Under the pieces are notes generated by a model. That model made no database searches. It had not been told where the DNA came from and was given only the letters and a program-made list of their open reading frames with translations. Both the position numbers and the translations under genes were made by a program. Positions 1 through 11,718 of a DNA stretch of 64,000 bases are shown here, one piece after another. This DNA is from Amphiura filiformis (Eukaryota > Echinodermata > Ophiuroidea > Amphilepidida > Amphiuridae). The stretch is taken from positions 35,431,380 to 35,495,379 of the forward strand of contig NC_092646.1 in NCBI RefSeq assembly GCF_039555335.1, in the 5' to 3' direction. Within the stretch, counting starts at the first letter, position 1; the number at the start of each line of letters is the position of its first letter.

Positions 1-416
1 CAATGTATGATTCAATGGTTATTAAATAAAATAAACGATTGAAAATATTCATCTGTGTAATTGTATGTCTTTTGTCCGTGTGGTGAAATGCATTAAGTCT
101 CAGTATGTTTCTTTTTGTCTAATACACCTATGGAAGATATGACCTAAATCTCTCATACAGGGGTGTCGATTTCAAATGGAGTCGCCCATTTTAGGTAATC
201 GCATTTAAAATTCACACTGTCTTTGTAATTCACTTTTTATATTAGACAATTAGGCAGCTTTGAGGCACACTACAAAATCATACAATGAGATACCAAGTGA
301 CAATTTGATTTGTCTTCTAAGTTAATTCAAGCACCTTTAATCTATTTTTACAAAAGCGCCCTCTAGAGGCTGTTTCTGCCTTAATTCTAATTCTAATATA
401 TTTTGGGTGAACTGCA
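1..416. other. Window start: fragment of a TGGAAGAT/ACAGGGG repeat, otherwise unassigned
   Basis: At about 129-195 the words CTATGGAAGAT, TCTCATACAGGGGTGT and GATTTCAAATGGAGT match the repeat at 42350-42630. The rest is AT-rich without recognisable features. Confidence 0.4.
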
Positions 417-1810
417 TTATTTTGATGATTTTGTTAAATTTTGACCAAAAAAAGTTAAATTTACATGGTAAAAAATTGAAATAAAAAGCATACCAATGCA
501 TGACAACTTCCTGAAACCAAAGATTTTTGACCTATGACCTCTTGAAAATCGACCTCTTGAAAATCGAAGGTCAACAAAACATAAAATGATCGTTTTTGGC
601 AGTTTTGCCATCAAAATTGACTGCAAAATGGTGGGAAATGTGGTTGCTATAGTAACTGACCAACCTGAAGTGGAAATTAATCCAGGCAGTGGTGGAAGCG
701 ATATCGCCATTTTTGACGTCGCCATTGGATTAACACATAATCATGAAATCTTCACCAACAATTCTAAATTTGTTATGTGGTGTCAAAGCAAAATTATCTT
801 ACTCTAAAACCGTTGGGGTACGACAATGTACCACACTGTAAGTATGTTGTTTTTAACTGCTAACCGTGTATTTTGAATGGGGCTGTCAGCCTTGTATTTT
901 CGCCAGCCTCGAACGTCACGTGTCGCGTGTCCTATGCCGCCTGAATTAATCTATTTTTACAAAAGCGCCCTCTAGAGGCTGTTTCTGTCTTAGTTCTAAT
1001 CTCATTTTTTGCTGAAATTATACACTGGGTCATATAAGAAATATATAGCAAAAATAATTATTACCTTTTCATCATTGTGGCATCCAAATCACACAATTGT
1101 GGCTGCCATTTTGAAAAGCACCCTCTATCTGGAGTTCCCCACTATTTGATGAGGTTGCATACTTTGTAAATGATTCCCCATAGCATTATTTTGATGATTT
1201 TGTTCAATTCTGACCAAAAAAGTTAAATTTACATGGTAAAAAATGGAATTTAAAGAAAAAATTTAAATAAAAGCATACCAATGCATGTAACTTCCTGAAA
1301 CCAAAGATTTTTGACCTATGACCTCTTGAAAATCGAAGGTCAACAAAACATAAAATGATCGTTTTTGGCAGTTTTGCCATCAAAATTGACTGCAAAATGG
1401 TGGGAAATGTGGTTGCTATGGTAACTGACCAAGCTGTGGTACTAGTTCATATAAATAATATTAGTTGTAATAAAAACTTATAACAAGTAAACAATAAAAT
1501 TTTTGAACAAATTAAAATTTTAAGCAAAAAATTGCCATTTTAGCCCAAAACAAGCATTTTATGCTGACCTTTGATTGATTTTCAAGAGGTCATAGGTAAA
1601 AAAACCTTTGTTTTTAGGGAGTTGCCATGAATAACCTTTTTGATGTACACATTCGTATCAATACATTGTTATACTTTTTATTTCAAATATCTTAAATTTT
1701 AATTATTTTGAGTCAATGCATTATCATGTAAAATTCACCTTTTTTGGTCAAATTAAACAAAATCACCAAAATAATGCATTTTCCCTCAAATTTTTGGTCA
1801 AAATATAAAG
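417..1810. repeat. Dispersed repeat, two direct copies and an inverted remnant
   Basis: Bases 417-660 and 1188-1430 are near-identical (GCATTATTTTGATGATTTTGTT through the segment ending GGTGGGAAATGTGGTTGCTAT). A diverged inverted copy lies at 1560-1800. The boundary word TTTTTACAAAAGCGCCCTCTAGAGGCTGTTTCTG is also duplicated at about 346 and 954. Each direct copy carries TGACCTATGACCT (528-540 and 1312-1324). The short open frames here are by-products of the repeat. Confidence 0.7.
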
Positions 1811-1846
1811 ATGCAATTTTGTTTTGAATATACATGTGACTAGACT

Positions 1847-2116
1847 ATGCCATAGTCGATTTTTTATAAATAAAATCATGTTATTAATCATGATGAAGGC
1901 ATTCAGTTGAACTCGAAATTATACTAATATTTATTACATCAAAATACTAGTATAAAATTGTGAAGAAAAAGTTTATATAATTATATTAGTGACAGCAAAA
2001 GTAAAGTGTACGTAGGCTTATATTATTGAATGCAACATATCATTATGTCATAATTATATTGGCACTTCAATACTGAACAATTCTGATTTTAGAATCTACG
2101 AGTTAAAAATCGACTA
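1847..2116. mobile_element. MITE with TIR CCATAGTCGATTTTT
   Basis: The left end GCCATAGTCGATTTTTTA and the right end TTAAAAATCGACTATGGAC are inverted repeats about 270 bases apart around an AT-rich body. A second copy begins at 63627. No coding capacity. Confidence 0.6.
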
Positions 2117-3769
2117 TGGACATTGCATTTTAAAACGGAACTTTGAACGGGCAAAGTCCCTAACGCATGATACTTGTTTATCAATCCAATTTAACCGCAA
2201 GCAAATACAAGACGCGCTCATGTACTTATTGAGAGTTCAATGTTCCCGCCAACACAAAGGCCGCATAGTTGTGTACCACGTAGTTATTAGTGGCAATGGC
2301 AGGTGCCCGGAGGATTTAAACCATAACGAGATCTGGGCGACCAATCACAAGCCAGATCCAATTAAAGATGCATTACATCATGGCCAATTTTAGTTAGGCC
2401 AGAAATTGGCCTAACTCTCCATAGAGTCCCGTGTTAAAAATGTTAACCGCAAGTCAAAGTCAGTAGTCCACTTGGGAAGCTAACAAACAGGGGGTACCAG
2501 TGGCGTACCATGGCCGCCCAACCCCAGGGGCTGAAGAAAATTCAATTTTGCGCCCCTTCCTCAACAGCCCGAAAAGGTTGACCCAATTTTTTGAAAAATT
2601 TTGAAAAAGTGAAGAGCAAAAAAAAAAAAAAAAAAAAAAAGGTTTCAGGCGCTAGCGCCCTAAAAGCAGCACATTCTGATGTAGGCCTATAGTACCATTT
2701 TTTGCAAAACATTTTTATGCTTTATCAAAGTTTTCGCCCTTTTGTATTTACTAATTCTTTTTGCCGCCCCCTTCGTTTTTACCGCCCCTTCTTCTTTCGC
2801 CGCCCCTTCATTTTGGCCGCCCCCTGCTTTTACCCCGGGGGCTGGCGCTCCCAAAGCCCCCACCCCCCAAAAAATATGCGCATGGGTACGGTAACTGAAA
2901 AGATCAGTTGTGAAAATCGATCAATTGTGCACACATTAATTAAATCAGAGTTTTAAGCTTAAATACAATATCCAGAGTATACACAATGGGCAAGTGGACT
3001 ACGGAGTAGTCTAACATGTGACATATATTATCCACGGCAAATATGAAGTTCATACTTTATAATTACTTTCAGTTAAGGTTACACGAAGAAGCGTATAAGA
3101 GACGTATAAAACGTATAAAGTTGTTCTCTAAAACCGCGTTTTCTCAGCAATCAAATATCGCAGTGAGTCAAATGTTGGTGCATGGATGTATCTTTACATT
3201 ATTTTTGTGTGTTTATAAAAAATGTTAGAATCCGTTTGAAAATCCTTCGTTTAAATCATTTTTACGCACCATGTTCACAAGATCAAAAACACGTTCCATG
3301 CAGTTTTTTTCAAATGTTCCGTATAAAACCACGCCGAGTGATTGTTTTCTCCTTTTTTGTATTGTACTACAAATCGATTAAAGAAATAATGTTGCCATGG
3401 GGAAGAACCAAATACAGTACCGATCAAATTTAAAAAGCCCGTTTTTGGGGAACATTTTCGAGAATCTTGTCTGAGAAAAAACTGTTTTGTGAAATTATCG
3501 ATATCTTGATAACGGGGCGTTAATTTAGACATCTGAATACCTACATTATTTCTCAACATTCTACCAATTGCTATCCCATTTGATTTTCACTCCAAATTGA
3601 AGCTAGTATTGCAAAAAACGAGGTTTTTCCTCCATCAGTTCGTTCAAAATTTCAGCGCCGACATGCGTGTTTATTCTAAGAGCCATTGTGCGGACGCGAT
3701 TGTAATCAAGTAATTACATCAAATTATAGTTACATATCCGCTTCGAGAATTAGAAATTGCGTAAGTTGA
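2117..3769. other. Intergenic or 3' flank; low-complexity CGCCCC block
   Basis: Holds an A-run (2617-2640) and a CGCCCCTTC-rich stretch (2550-2870), probably an old retroposon tail with a G/C-poor partner. No gene recognised. Confidence 0.4.
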
Positions 3770-3771
3770 TG

Positions 3772-3846
3772 TATGGTCCAGTGGATAGAGCGTTGGACTG
3801 GGAATCTGTTATGAACAATTTTTGTGGGTTCGAGTCCCCATGTGGC
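3772..3846 (+). repeat. tRNA-like head of a SINE, with CT-rich tail to about 4055
   Basis: An A-box-like TGGTCCAGTGGATAGAGC and a perfect B-box GGTTCGAGTCC are spaced as in a tRNA, with a T-arm GTGGG/CCCCAT. The anticodon arm is poorly paired and the acceptor ends do not match. The sequence runs into a 200-base CTTT-rich tract (3852-4052). This points to a tRNA-derived SINE rather than a working tRNA gene. Confidence 0.6.
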
Positions 3847-4059
3847 TGAATTTTCTTTCCTTTTTTCTCTCTTTTCTCATTTTTACTTCCTTTCTTTCCT
3901 CTTTTCTTTCTCTTTTTCTTTTTTTTTTCATTTTTTTTCATTTCTTTCTTTCTTTAATACTTTCTTTTTCGTTCTTTTTCTTTCTCTCTCTCTCTTTCTT
4001 TCTCTTTTTTACTATTTCTTTATTCTTTCTTGCTCCTTTCTTTTTAGTTTTATTTGATT

Positions 4060-5005
4060 GATTCGCTGACTGCAGTGATTGATTGTTTTCACTTTATATA
4101 ATTCAGAAATTTGTAGGCCTGCTAAGTCTGTCTTTTGAATATTCTTCCCAAATTCGATTTGCAAATAATTGCTTTTTGATATTGTTGTTGATGTTATTGT
4201 TGTACCCTATTACATTGTAATCAGGGGAATAGCAGCATTGATTTATTTCATCAAAGATATCAAGGCTATAAATTCAAAATCAACACATTTTCCAGGGCGT
4301 AGCTTGCCGAAAATGGCTTGTACCCCTCCCCCGGCATCCGACCCGGCATGTCGCCCCTCATGTAACCCCGCCCGCCCGACTCACGAGCTCCGGGCACGAG
4401 CTAAGCCAAGTTTCATGTCTTGACCGTGGATCAATATTCTATTGCAAGTAGGCCTACGTCCCAACGCTTGTTCATTTTCTGCATGGCTGTTTCTGTTATG
4501 AACTTACGCCCTCTGAAATCAAGCGCATGAAAAACTCTCGGCTAACCTTATGTTATAGCTGTTTTAATAATTGACATTTTTGTTTTGGTAAAAGTTTTTA
4601 AAAATCACAAAAACTGCATTTTTCAAATCAAATATCTTAGTCTACATCACAAGTCACTAAACTTTTTCAATTCAAGATCCAGCTCAATACATTGACATAT
4701 ATTTCTTGTCAAATAAATACATTTTCACTCATTTTTGGTAAAAAATGAAAAAAAAGTCATGAAAAAAGTGTGTTTTAACCCAAATTTCGCCTCAATATGG
4801 TATGATGGAATATTTTTGTTCACAGATATAAAATATTCATATGCCCTCTATTACTCGAGTTCAGAGCAAAAATTGAGGGTGCAGCCAATTTTCTTTTGAA
4901 GTTATGGCTACTTTTAGATTTGACATGTTTGGGTAAAAATTGGGGGGGAACACATTTTAACCAGATTATCTCAGTTCACATCACTTTTCAGAAATGCCAG
5001 CTGGG
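4060..5005. other. Unassigned intergenic DNA
   Basis: AT-rich with short TTTGATATTGTTGTTGATG-like words. No gene, RNA or clear repeat boundary recognised. Confidence 0.4.
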
Positions 5006-5675
5006 TTAAGGGAAGGGGTATGAACGTTTGGACAGTATTTATTGTGGGACATTTAGCACATCAGACATATCGAATTGCATTCTGAATACGAAGAATGGCC
5101 TTGTGATGTCAAATAATTTTGATTTTTGAAATTTGCAATGTAATACACATTTTATGGCAAATAATTAAAAATTGATATTTTTGATATTTAACAGTACTCG
5201 AAGTAAACTTTATAAATCTGATGATTTCTAATTAAAGTGTATGCAGGTGGGATGAAAAGCCGACGATCAATTGAAAATTTTGACCTTTCATATTGAAGAT
5301 ATGGATTTTTTCCCCCAAAAGACCTCATTTTTTTTTGTGTTTTTGGAAAAAAATCCACATCTTCAATATGAAAGGTCAACATTTTCAATTGATCGTCGTC
5401 TTTTCCTCCCAGCTACATACACTTTAAGATAGACTATATCATTAAATTTATAAAATTTACTTCGAGGACTGTTATATCTCAAATGTGAAAAATATCAAAT
5501 TTTAATAATTTGTCATAAAATTTGTATTATATCATGAATTTCATAAAATGAAAATTATTTGATATCAGAAAGACATTCTTTCGTATTCAGAATGCAATTC
5601 GATAGGTCTGATGTGCTCTCATGTCCCACAAAAATGCCGTTGAAACGCTCAAAGCGTTCATTGCAGTTCCCTTAA
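5006..5675. mobile_element. Hairpin MITE with TTAA target duplication
   Basis: Two arms of about 300 bases are inverted copies of each other around a T-rich centre near 5330. They share words such as CATTCTGAATACGAA / TTCGTATTCAGAATG and GAAAGGTCAA. The outermost sequence is TTAA-GGGAA on the left and TTCCC-TTAA on the right. TTAA duplications are known for piggyBac and Kolobok transposons, so this is probably a non-autonomous relative. No open frame of its own. Confidence 0.75.
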
Positions 5676-7560
5676 ACAGATAAAGGAGACCTTTTTTAAC
5701 GATTAATTCTTACCCGGCTGGCACCTTTGTCCAAAAAATGATTCACGGGACCCTATGTAACCTCTCTACTATACAACGAATAAGCTAACTTTCTACTAGA
5801 CGGGTTCTATTTTGGAAAAATCGCGTTCCAACCGGCAAGTTTATTTTGGTTAATTTGGGTATGCTTAACTTGAATCTGTTGTCAGCCAAGCAATATTTTG
5901 AGACCGTGACCCTCAAAAGACCCCTAAATGACCCCATAGGATCGTATAGGGGGCAGAAATTAATTATCCAATAACAGTTTCAAACATTTCAATTTATTAT
6001 CTGGACCCACGGATACCAGAAATGAAAAAAGTTTGTGCGTACGACCTATAGTCAAGACGTTATGGGGCACCAAAGGTCTAAGGTCGATTTGCTTGTTGTG
6101 CATGTGTCAAAAGTCAAAGTTGCTCCAATTTTCGTAAAAGTTGAGGCAAATTGTTCGCATCTCTTAGAGGTTTCAGAAAAAATAATAGTTTGCACTATCT
6201 ACGATACACAGTGTCATCGCCCCGATATCTTCATGGCAGTAATCGCCATGGTAGATTGAATCCACAGCCATGCATGGTCATTTTGTTCCGACCTGTTTAA
6301 TAGTTTTGAGACGCATAATGAGCCGAGGGACATCCGACTAAGGCTACTGACAATATCCAGGTAATTGACCTCACTGTGTGTGAGTGAGCATCTGCTTTTG
6401 GCTTTTAGACTGCGTCCACGAGTGAGTGAAGCTAGCCTACGCTGCGCTATAGTTAGGCACATAGAAAATCAGAATTTTTGTCAGTTTTTGAGCTCAATAT
6501 GCACGCTTCCTTCTCAATACGCAAGCTAACGACTATCATATCCTTTCAACACATATGTTCAAGTGCAAGGGAAAAAATATGGCTTCTTTATTCATCATTT
6601 TCTACACCGGTATCCAAAGATTTATCATCTGAATATCACATCGTTCATAGCACATTCACGTGTATCGATCCCGTGTATTCATTTTAGTGTCTCTGCTGTA
6701 CAATGTATAATTATTAACCAGGCGATGTCGGTATGCGATATCTTATAAGCATGTTACACAACAAAGAGTTATAAGATATGTAGGATTCCATAGGATTCAA
6801 TGGCAATTATATTTATTTATCATCTTCTGTACTTCACATCGCAGATAAGAAGAAACTATTCTTTTCCTGAATCCCTTGAACTTGAGGAACAGTTTGCCTC
6901 GATTTTTACGAGAATCGAATGAACTAATGTTTCACCCATGTACAACATGCAAAATTGACCTTGGACCTGTTGAGCCTCATAACTTGGTAACTCTATGTCC
7001 TACATGCAAATAATGTTACATTTTTGTTAGGCCCAGACAAATAATTTGACATCTTTTTAGTGAATTTGGAGCATGTTTCATTTTTGCCCCCTGTATGAGC
7101 ATGTAAGGGTTTTTTTTGTGTGCGGGACAATTTAAGTGTCACGGGTTCGAATATAGCTTGGCAGCAGGGCCGTTCCTAGGGATTTTGCCGCCCTAGGCAA
7201 AGCCTCTCGAGCCAAATTGGCAATAATTCGAGCGGGTTTTCAGTCCATGATGTTGCTTGTGCCAATTGAATAGCGTGGAGTGCGTTACCAGTATAACCAT
7301 GAGCTACCATGGTTACCACTCCTGGCGTAGTTCTCTGCATTATCGTTCTTTGGTGTCTTTCTGTTCAGTAGTGTTCAGGCTGTTTCTGCAAAAATGAACA
7401 TGATAAAAACCAGACATTGAAGATGAGTAATAAATAAATATGTAATAAACCATAGATCTATGAATAAACAAATCTGCCAGTTGCGAATTTGATGAGTAAG
7501 GCAAATTTACGTTACTTCTTGACATCTTTAGCTCTCAAAGAAATTATGTCTCTGTCTGTG
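5676..7560. other. Non-coding DNA with a diverged repeat at 6210-6340
   Basis: The stretch at about 6225-6340, read on the minus strand, matches 46480-46620 (words GCGTYTCAAAACTATTA, CAGGTCGGAACAAAATG, CATGCATGGCT). Nothing else was recognised; the short open frames carry no family motif. Confidence 0.45.
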
Positions 7561-7565
7561 ATAAA

Positions 7566-7800
7566 ATAAAAAAATGTTGGTATTTATACAGCGCTTTTGA
7601 CATGTGCACATGTACCAAAGCGCTTTACATTTATTCCGCTGTTGTTAGAATATGCCAGCTGCCATACAATGCCCAATGCATGCTCATACCTTTAGGAGGC
7701 GCTTAATGGACAATATTAATAGCAGCTCCCCATTTCACCCCTGGGTAGAGAGAGGCAAGTTAGGTAAAGCGCCAGTACCGCTGCGCCAACGTGCCCTTAG
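7566..7800 (+). repeat. Interspersed repeat with AAAGCGCTTTACATTTATT core, copy 1
   Basis: Starts at TATTTATACAGCGCTTTTGA and holds CAAAGCGCTTTACATTTATTC, AGAATATGCC and a CACCCCTGGGTAGAG segment. It matches the copy at 10337-10540 in the same order and orientation. It looks like a SINE-type retroposon but has no tRNA boxes that I can see. Confidence 0.6.
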
Positions 7801-7858
7801 TCCATATGTTTAATCTCACTCTCGGTTTTTAATTTTGCGCCGGTATGGCATATTCAGC

Positions 7859-7897
7859 TCAGATGACTTTGTTGTTGAGTCTAGTCTTTGACGAAGA
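7859..7897 (-). CDS. SLCO-like: SLCO candidate terminal exon: 12 residues and stop
   Basis: About 140 bases below the exon 12 donor, a good polypyrimidine tract ends in TTACATAG. In the required phase 0 it is followed by SSSKTRLNNKVI and TGA. A short basic hydrophilic tail is normal after TM12 of OATPs. The intron would be unusually short for this gene, and no PDZ-type ending is seen. Other last exons further down, or outside the window, cannot be ruled out. No convincing poly(A) signal was pinned to it. Confidence 0.4.
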   Translation of the reverse strand, partial: SSSKTRLNNKVI

Positions 7898-8036
7898 CTA
7901 TGTAACATATAATAAGAAGAAATGCTTTTTGGACAATTTAGTGTGGTCGGATAAACGGCTGAACGACTCACGCCCTTTTAAAGAACATTCGGGCAAACGA
8001 TTATTCGAAATATCCACCGGTTCCCTGTACACTTAC

Positions 8037-8254
8037 CTTTATATGCGAATATAAAGCCGACGGAAGTGTGTACCGAGCAAATGCGTTAAAAAGTGCAGTC
8101 AGTGCACTCAACCCGATAGTTAAACCAAAGAAATAGTAGCGGAATTTATCGATATCGTAGATGAAACAGTTGCCCTGTTCGCCACAGGTTATCCTCCAAA
8201 ATTGACATGTTGAGTTGATGGCTGCTCCGAAATATATTGGAGCGGGAATTAGAC
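8037..8254 (-). CDS. SLCO-like: SLCO exon 12: TM11 end and TM12
   Basis: Phase 1 to phase 0, 218 bp. The acceptor is TATTTTCAAAG and the donor is AAAG|GTAAGT. It encodes G-LIPAPIYFGAAINSTCQFW, the most conserved C-terminal motif of OATPs (IPAPI-x-FG-x-x-I/D-x-x-C-x-x-W). CGEQGNCFIYD follows, then TM12 (YYFFGLTIGLSALTALFNAF) and a short basic cytosolic start. NST is a sequon inside the motif. The ending ALYSHIK leads into the last exon. Confidence 0.95.
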
Positions 8255-9320
8255 CTTTGAAAATAATAATGAAATAATACTATTTACCACTATTAAAAAC
8301 TATTGATATGACGACGACCATGATGATAATGATAATTATGATGATGATGATGATAGTTATGACGATGACGACGACGATAAAGTTGACGATGATGGTAAGG
8401 AGGATGTCTTTGAAAGATAATTACATCATCAGTGTGAATATTTAATTTTTTCTCAAGCTGTTCTACGAGGTACTGCAAAAATTCTTACTATAATTCACCG
8501 GAATCTGTCTGTCTGTCTGTCTGTCTGTCTCTGACCGCATCTTTTGACGGAGACTAGGGGTCGCACGTTCCTCAAACCATTGAGCTATTAATAGAAGGAG
8601 AATCCACGAACCCAGTTCCCTTTGTACTATGATCGTTATGAGTCGGGACTGAGCAATCAGGTATGAATGGTGCACTATCGATTTGCTAAGCTTCTTATCT
8701 ATTGAGCTTGGCCGGTTATGAACCACCGTTATCGCGACTTCTAAGCAGAATGACGTCATTTTTACCCACAAAGCATTGTGGCCGTGACCATAAACAAAGG
8801 AAAACAATTTACTTCCGGTAATTTTATAACGCCAATATTTCTTATGGCCAAGCTTGGCGGATGGTAGAAACAACATTGCCAGTCTTGGAAAACCTTTCCA
8901 AATCATTTCCACTGGTTTAAAAGTCCCGCAGACACCCGCCAGTATTACTAATCACGATCAGAAAAAAAACATAAATTCACTGTAACTTTGGAAGGAAATG
9001 AGGGAATTCGATCAGGTTTTCGCTAGTAAATCAACTTGAACTCGGAAACACAATGACGTAATCGAAGATCATGTGACCGATGCAAAATGGCACTAATACC
9101 ATCCATTTCCGGTACGGGTCACCTGGGGGTCGGTTTAAATTAAATTTTAAAATAGATGATCGATATTGTCGCATATCGATCATAAACATCAAAGGCCGTG
9201 TTTGAGGGACTGCACTGATTAAATCCATTCAAGTGATGACTCGCGTTGAATAGCGTAATCGGCTTAACCCTATTGAGTGGATTAGGATTTTTCTGTGGAA
9301 TCTCCTTCTATTAGTAGCTC
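8255..9320. other. SLCO intron; GAT-rich and TCTG microsatellites
   Basis: GATGAT-rich tract at about 8308-8400 and (TCTG)n at 8502-8530. A 149-residue open frame on the minus strand here includes the translated TCTG repeat and has no family motif. No gene supported. Confidence 0.5.
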
Positions 9321-9950
9321 GATGCTCAAACTTGGTGGGTGGGTGCAGCTCTTGATATGAGGAAGAACGAGTTTATATTTTTAAGGTCATAGGTCAACGA
9401 ACGGGTCAAGTCCAATTGAAGGATTTCAAATTGGTCCTATGAAGCTCAAACTTGGTGGGTGTGTTGACCTTGGACTAACAAATAAAAGTTTCCACGGTGA
9501 CCTTTTCGTCAGAACTACGGTTAAGTCATAGGTCAAAAAAGGTAGAAATTTGAAATATTGCCCTATGGAGCTCAAACTTGGTGGGTGGGTGGATCTTGGA
9601 CTAACAAACAAAAGTTTCCACGGTGACCTTTTTGTCAGACCTACGGTTAAGAGGTCATAGGTAAAAAGGTAGACATTTCAAATTGCCTCTATGGAGCTCA
9701 AACTTGGTAGGTGAGTGGACATTGGACTAATAAACAAAAGTTTCCACGGTGACCTTTTTGTCAGACCTACGGTTAAGAGGTCATAGGTCAAAAAACGTAA
9801 AAATTTCAAATTGCTCATATAATGGAGCTCAAACTTTGTGGGTGGGTGTAACTTTGGCCAAGGAAGATCAGGTTTGCGTTTGTTAGGTCATCCGTGGTCA
9901 AAGGTCAGGTCAAATTTCAAACTGAGGGCGAAAAGTAGGTCAAATTGCAA
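9320..9950 (+). repeat. Tandem array of about 125 bp, five units, with AGGTCA direct repeats
   Basis: The anchor GCTCAAACTTGGTGGGTG (or a near match) recurs at about 9324, 9444, 9571, 9697 and 9824, so the period is 120-127 bp. Each unit has TTTCCACGGTGACCTTTTTGT and ends with an AGGTCATAGGTCA-type segment. Exact DR1 copies are at 9384-9396 and 9778-9790, with decayed ones near 9525 and 9652. The stretch after the last unit (9885-9915) holds three to four more GGTCA words. Confidence 0.85.
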
Positions 9951-10336
9951 AAAGCTGCAATTGAGCTCAGCTGTGAGGAACGTGATCCCAGCCAAAGGAC
10001 ACACCCTGATTTTGAGATCTGCAAAAGCCAATAACCATGATAGCCGAAATACGGGTAACCGCCTAGTAATATATAATATACGGTTCCAAAGCAGAAAAGA
10101 TTTCTTACACTTCCCACAGTGCATGTCTCCCATTTTAGTTTTCTGTTTTGAATTTCTATCTGGTGCAAAATGGGCCGGTAGCGATGTACCTCCCTCTCTC
10201 AATCAAAAGAGCACCGTGCATTCAGATCCTGCAAAATATGTTCATTTCTTGACTATCGACCCATGTTTAACAAGTTTATTCTCAAACTGAAAACGAAGGG
10301 GAACCTATACAAAGTCATGGGAGTGTCATTAAAAAA

Positions 10337-10540
10337 ATGTAGATATTTATATAGCACTTTATGCCGTAAACAGCCTCAAAGCGCTTTACATTTATTCTGC
10401 CGTCATTAGAATATGTCGGAACCACGTTTGCAGCCTACAAGCGCCTACAAGTGGCGCAGGGTCCATCAGTACAACGACTGTGACTACCCCTAACAGCTTC
10501 CCATTGCACCTGGGTGGGGTGAAATGAGGTGATATATCAT
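10337..10540 (+). repeat. Interspersed repeat with AAAGCGCTTTACATTTATT core, copy 2
   Basis: Same family as 7566-7800: TATTTATATAGCACTTTATG, CAAAGCGCTTTACATTTATTCTG, AGAATATGTC and CCCATTGCACCTGGGTGG in the same order. It ends just downstream of the donor of SLCO exon 11. Confidence 0.6.
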
Positions 10541-10602
10541 GTTACAAAGGGTTTTGGGACATAAGGTATCTTCCATGTCTTCTCTGGGTCCAAAGTACGT
10601 AC

Positions 10603-10667
10603 CAATAGTCTTTGTAATCGCACCAAAAAGACCGAGTGCCACAGGACGGTCATCGTCATCGCAAATC
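10603..10667 (-). CDS. SLCO-like: SLCO exon 11: short exon into TM11
   Basis: Phase 2 to phase 1, only 65 bp. The acceptor is TTATATCTCTCTGTTAG and the donor is ATTG|GTACGT. It encodes R-ICDDDDRPVALGLFGAITKTI, matching the R-x-VPxxxRxxALGxQxxxxRxLG region of OATPs. Here four aspartates replace the usual P-E/D-x-R-S segment. The reading frame stays open beyond the donor. The downstream exon begins with exactly the conserved IPAPIYFG, so the splice at GTACGT is the correct end. Confidence 0.9.
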
Positions 10668-10857
10668 CTAACAGAGAGATATAAAAGCAATGTAAAAGAC
10701 TATAAACGGAAGAGATAAAAAACACTAGTTCGGATCCGGCGTCACCTGTCGATCAAACTCAAAAAGGCGACGGTTTGTTTTTATATTCAGACATACAAAC
10801 CGTTTCAAAAGTTAGTAATTAGGAAACTTTATTTTCTCAGTAAAGGTACCATGTTAT

Positions 10858-11088
10858 GGGAACAAACCAAAAGATCGATGACGTCCTATAAACGTAACTA
10901 GTTTCGTTTCTCTGCCGACCCCCTCCCTTCCTGCCAGAAACGTAATAAAGAAATGTTAAAAATTTTGCCATAATAATAATAATGACACATTCTTCAGACC
11001 GATGTTTTTGTACAAACGTAATCGAGTATTTTTACCCCCTCCCCCTAGTTTCGTTTATAGGACGTCATTGATCTTTTGGTTTGTTCCC
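10858..11088. mobile_element. Hairpin MITE, TIR GGGAACAAACCAAAAGATC
   Basis: The left arm GGGAACAAACCAAAAGATCG continues through GACGTCCTATAAACG. The right arm is its near-perfect reverse complement ending GTTTGTTCCC. Arms are about 38 bases around a C-rich and TAA-rich centre. No coding capacity. Confidence 0.75.
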
Positions 11089-11109
11089 TAACAATGCCTA
11101 GTTAGTCGT

Positions 11110-11213
11110 TGGATCGGGGCGATGAGAAGGAGGTCCCTAATCCTACCCATGACCTCCTCTGGCTCTAATCCTAACCCTAACTATATGACCTCCTTCCCAT
11201 CGCCCCGATCCAT
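11110..11213. repeat. Hairpin with GGATCGGGGCGATG arms and telomere-like centre
   Basis: GGATCGGGGCGATGAGAAGG near 11113 is mirrored by CCTTCCCATCGCCCCGATCC near 11192. The centre contains CTAATCCTAACCCTAAC, a short CCCTAA-like run. It lies about 20 bases beyond the preceding MITE. Confidence 0.6.
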
Positions 11214-11718
11214 CGTTTACCTTCATACCTTATGATACCTAATGCTTATAAAAGTTGCTTTTTAAAGCCGACATCGCGCCATTTTCTGCGATTCATTTTT
11301 TCCGAAGAAGGCACTAGATGAATACCTCCTGTTTTTACGCGTTTACTTACCAATCACGGGCTTATGTGGGGAATTTGATTAACAAACTCGTGCTTGTTCA
11401 GTGGTGTCATTTACCCCGTGATCGCTACCGTTGCATGTTTATCGTTTAAAGCCATATTGCAACATTTGCTGCCGGGACGTCCTTAAAAATCATGCCTTTA
11501 TATGTGCTGTATTTTTAGCCCATGAGGAGTGACACATGTCAACATGGTGAAAAGGCTATTTCAATTGTCGTCTGCAATCGTACAATGTATCGCAAAATTT
11601 GGCGATTGCATCGCTTTTCAAAAACGATGCATCGCAAGCGCTCAGCAATCAAGTATGCAATTCGCTCGGCGATTTATCAGCAACTTATTATAACTGATAT
11701 TACGCCCCTTTTACTTAC

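Noticed and set aside
3822-4061. Phenylalanine/serine-rich open frames
   Set aside because: They are translations of the CTTT-rich tail of a SINE.
8463-8912. 149-codon minus-strand open frame in an SLCO intron
   Set aside because: No family motif; part of it translates a TCTG microsatellite, and flanking splice sites do not fit the gene.
9838-10290. 150-codon plus-strand open frame
   Set aside because: It begins inside the 125-bp tandem array and has no domain-like composition.
10490-10603. Read-through of exon 11 (TYFGPREDMEDTLC and onward)
   Set aside because: A GTACGT donor inside the frame joins exactly to the conserved IPAPIYFG exon, so the extension is intron.
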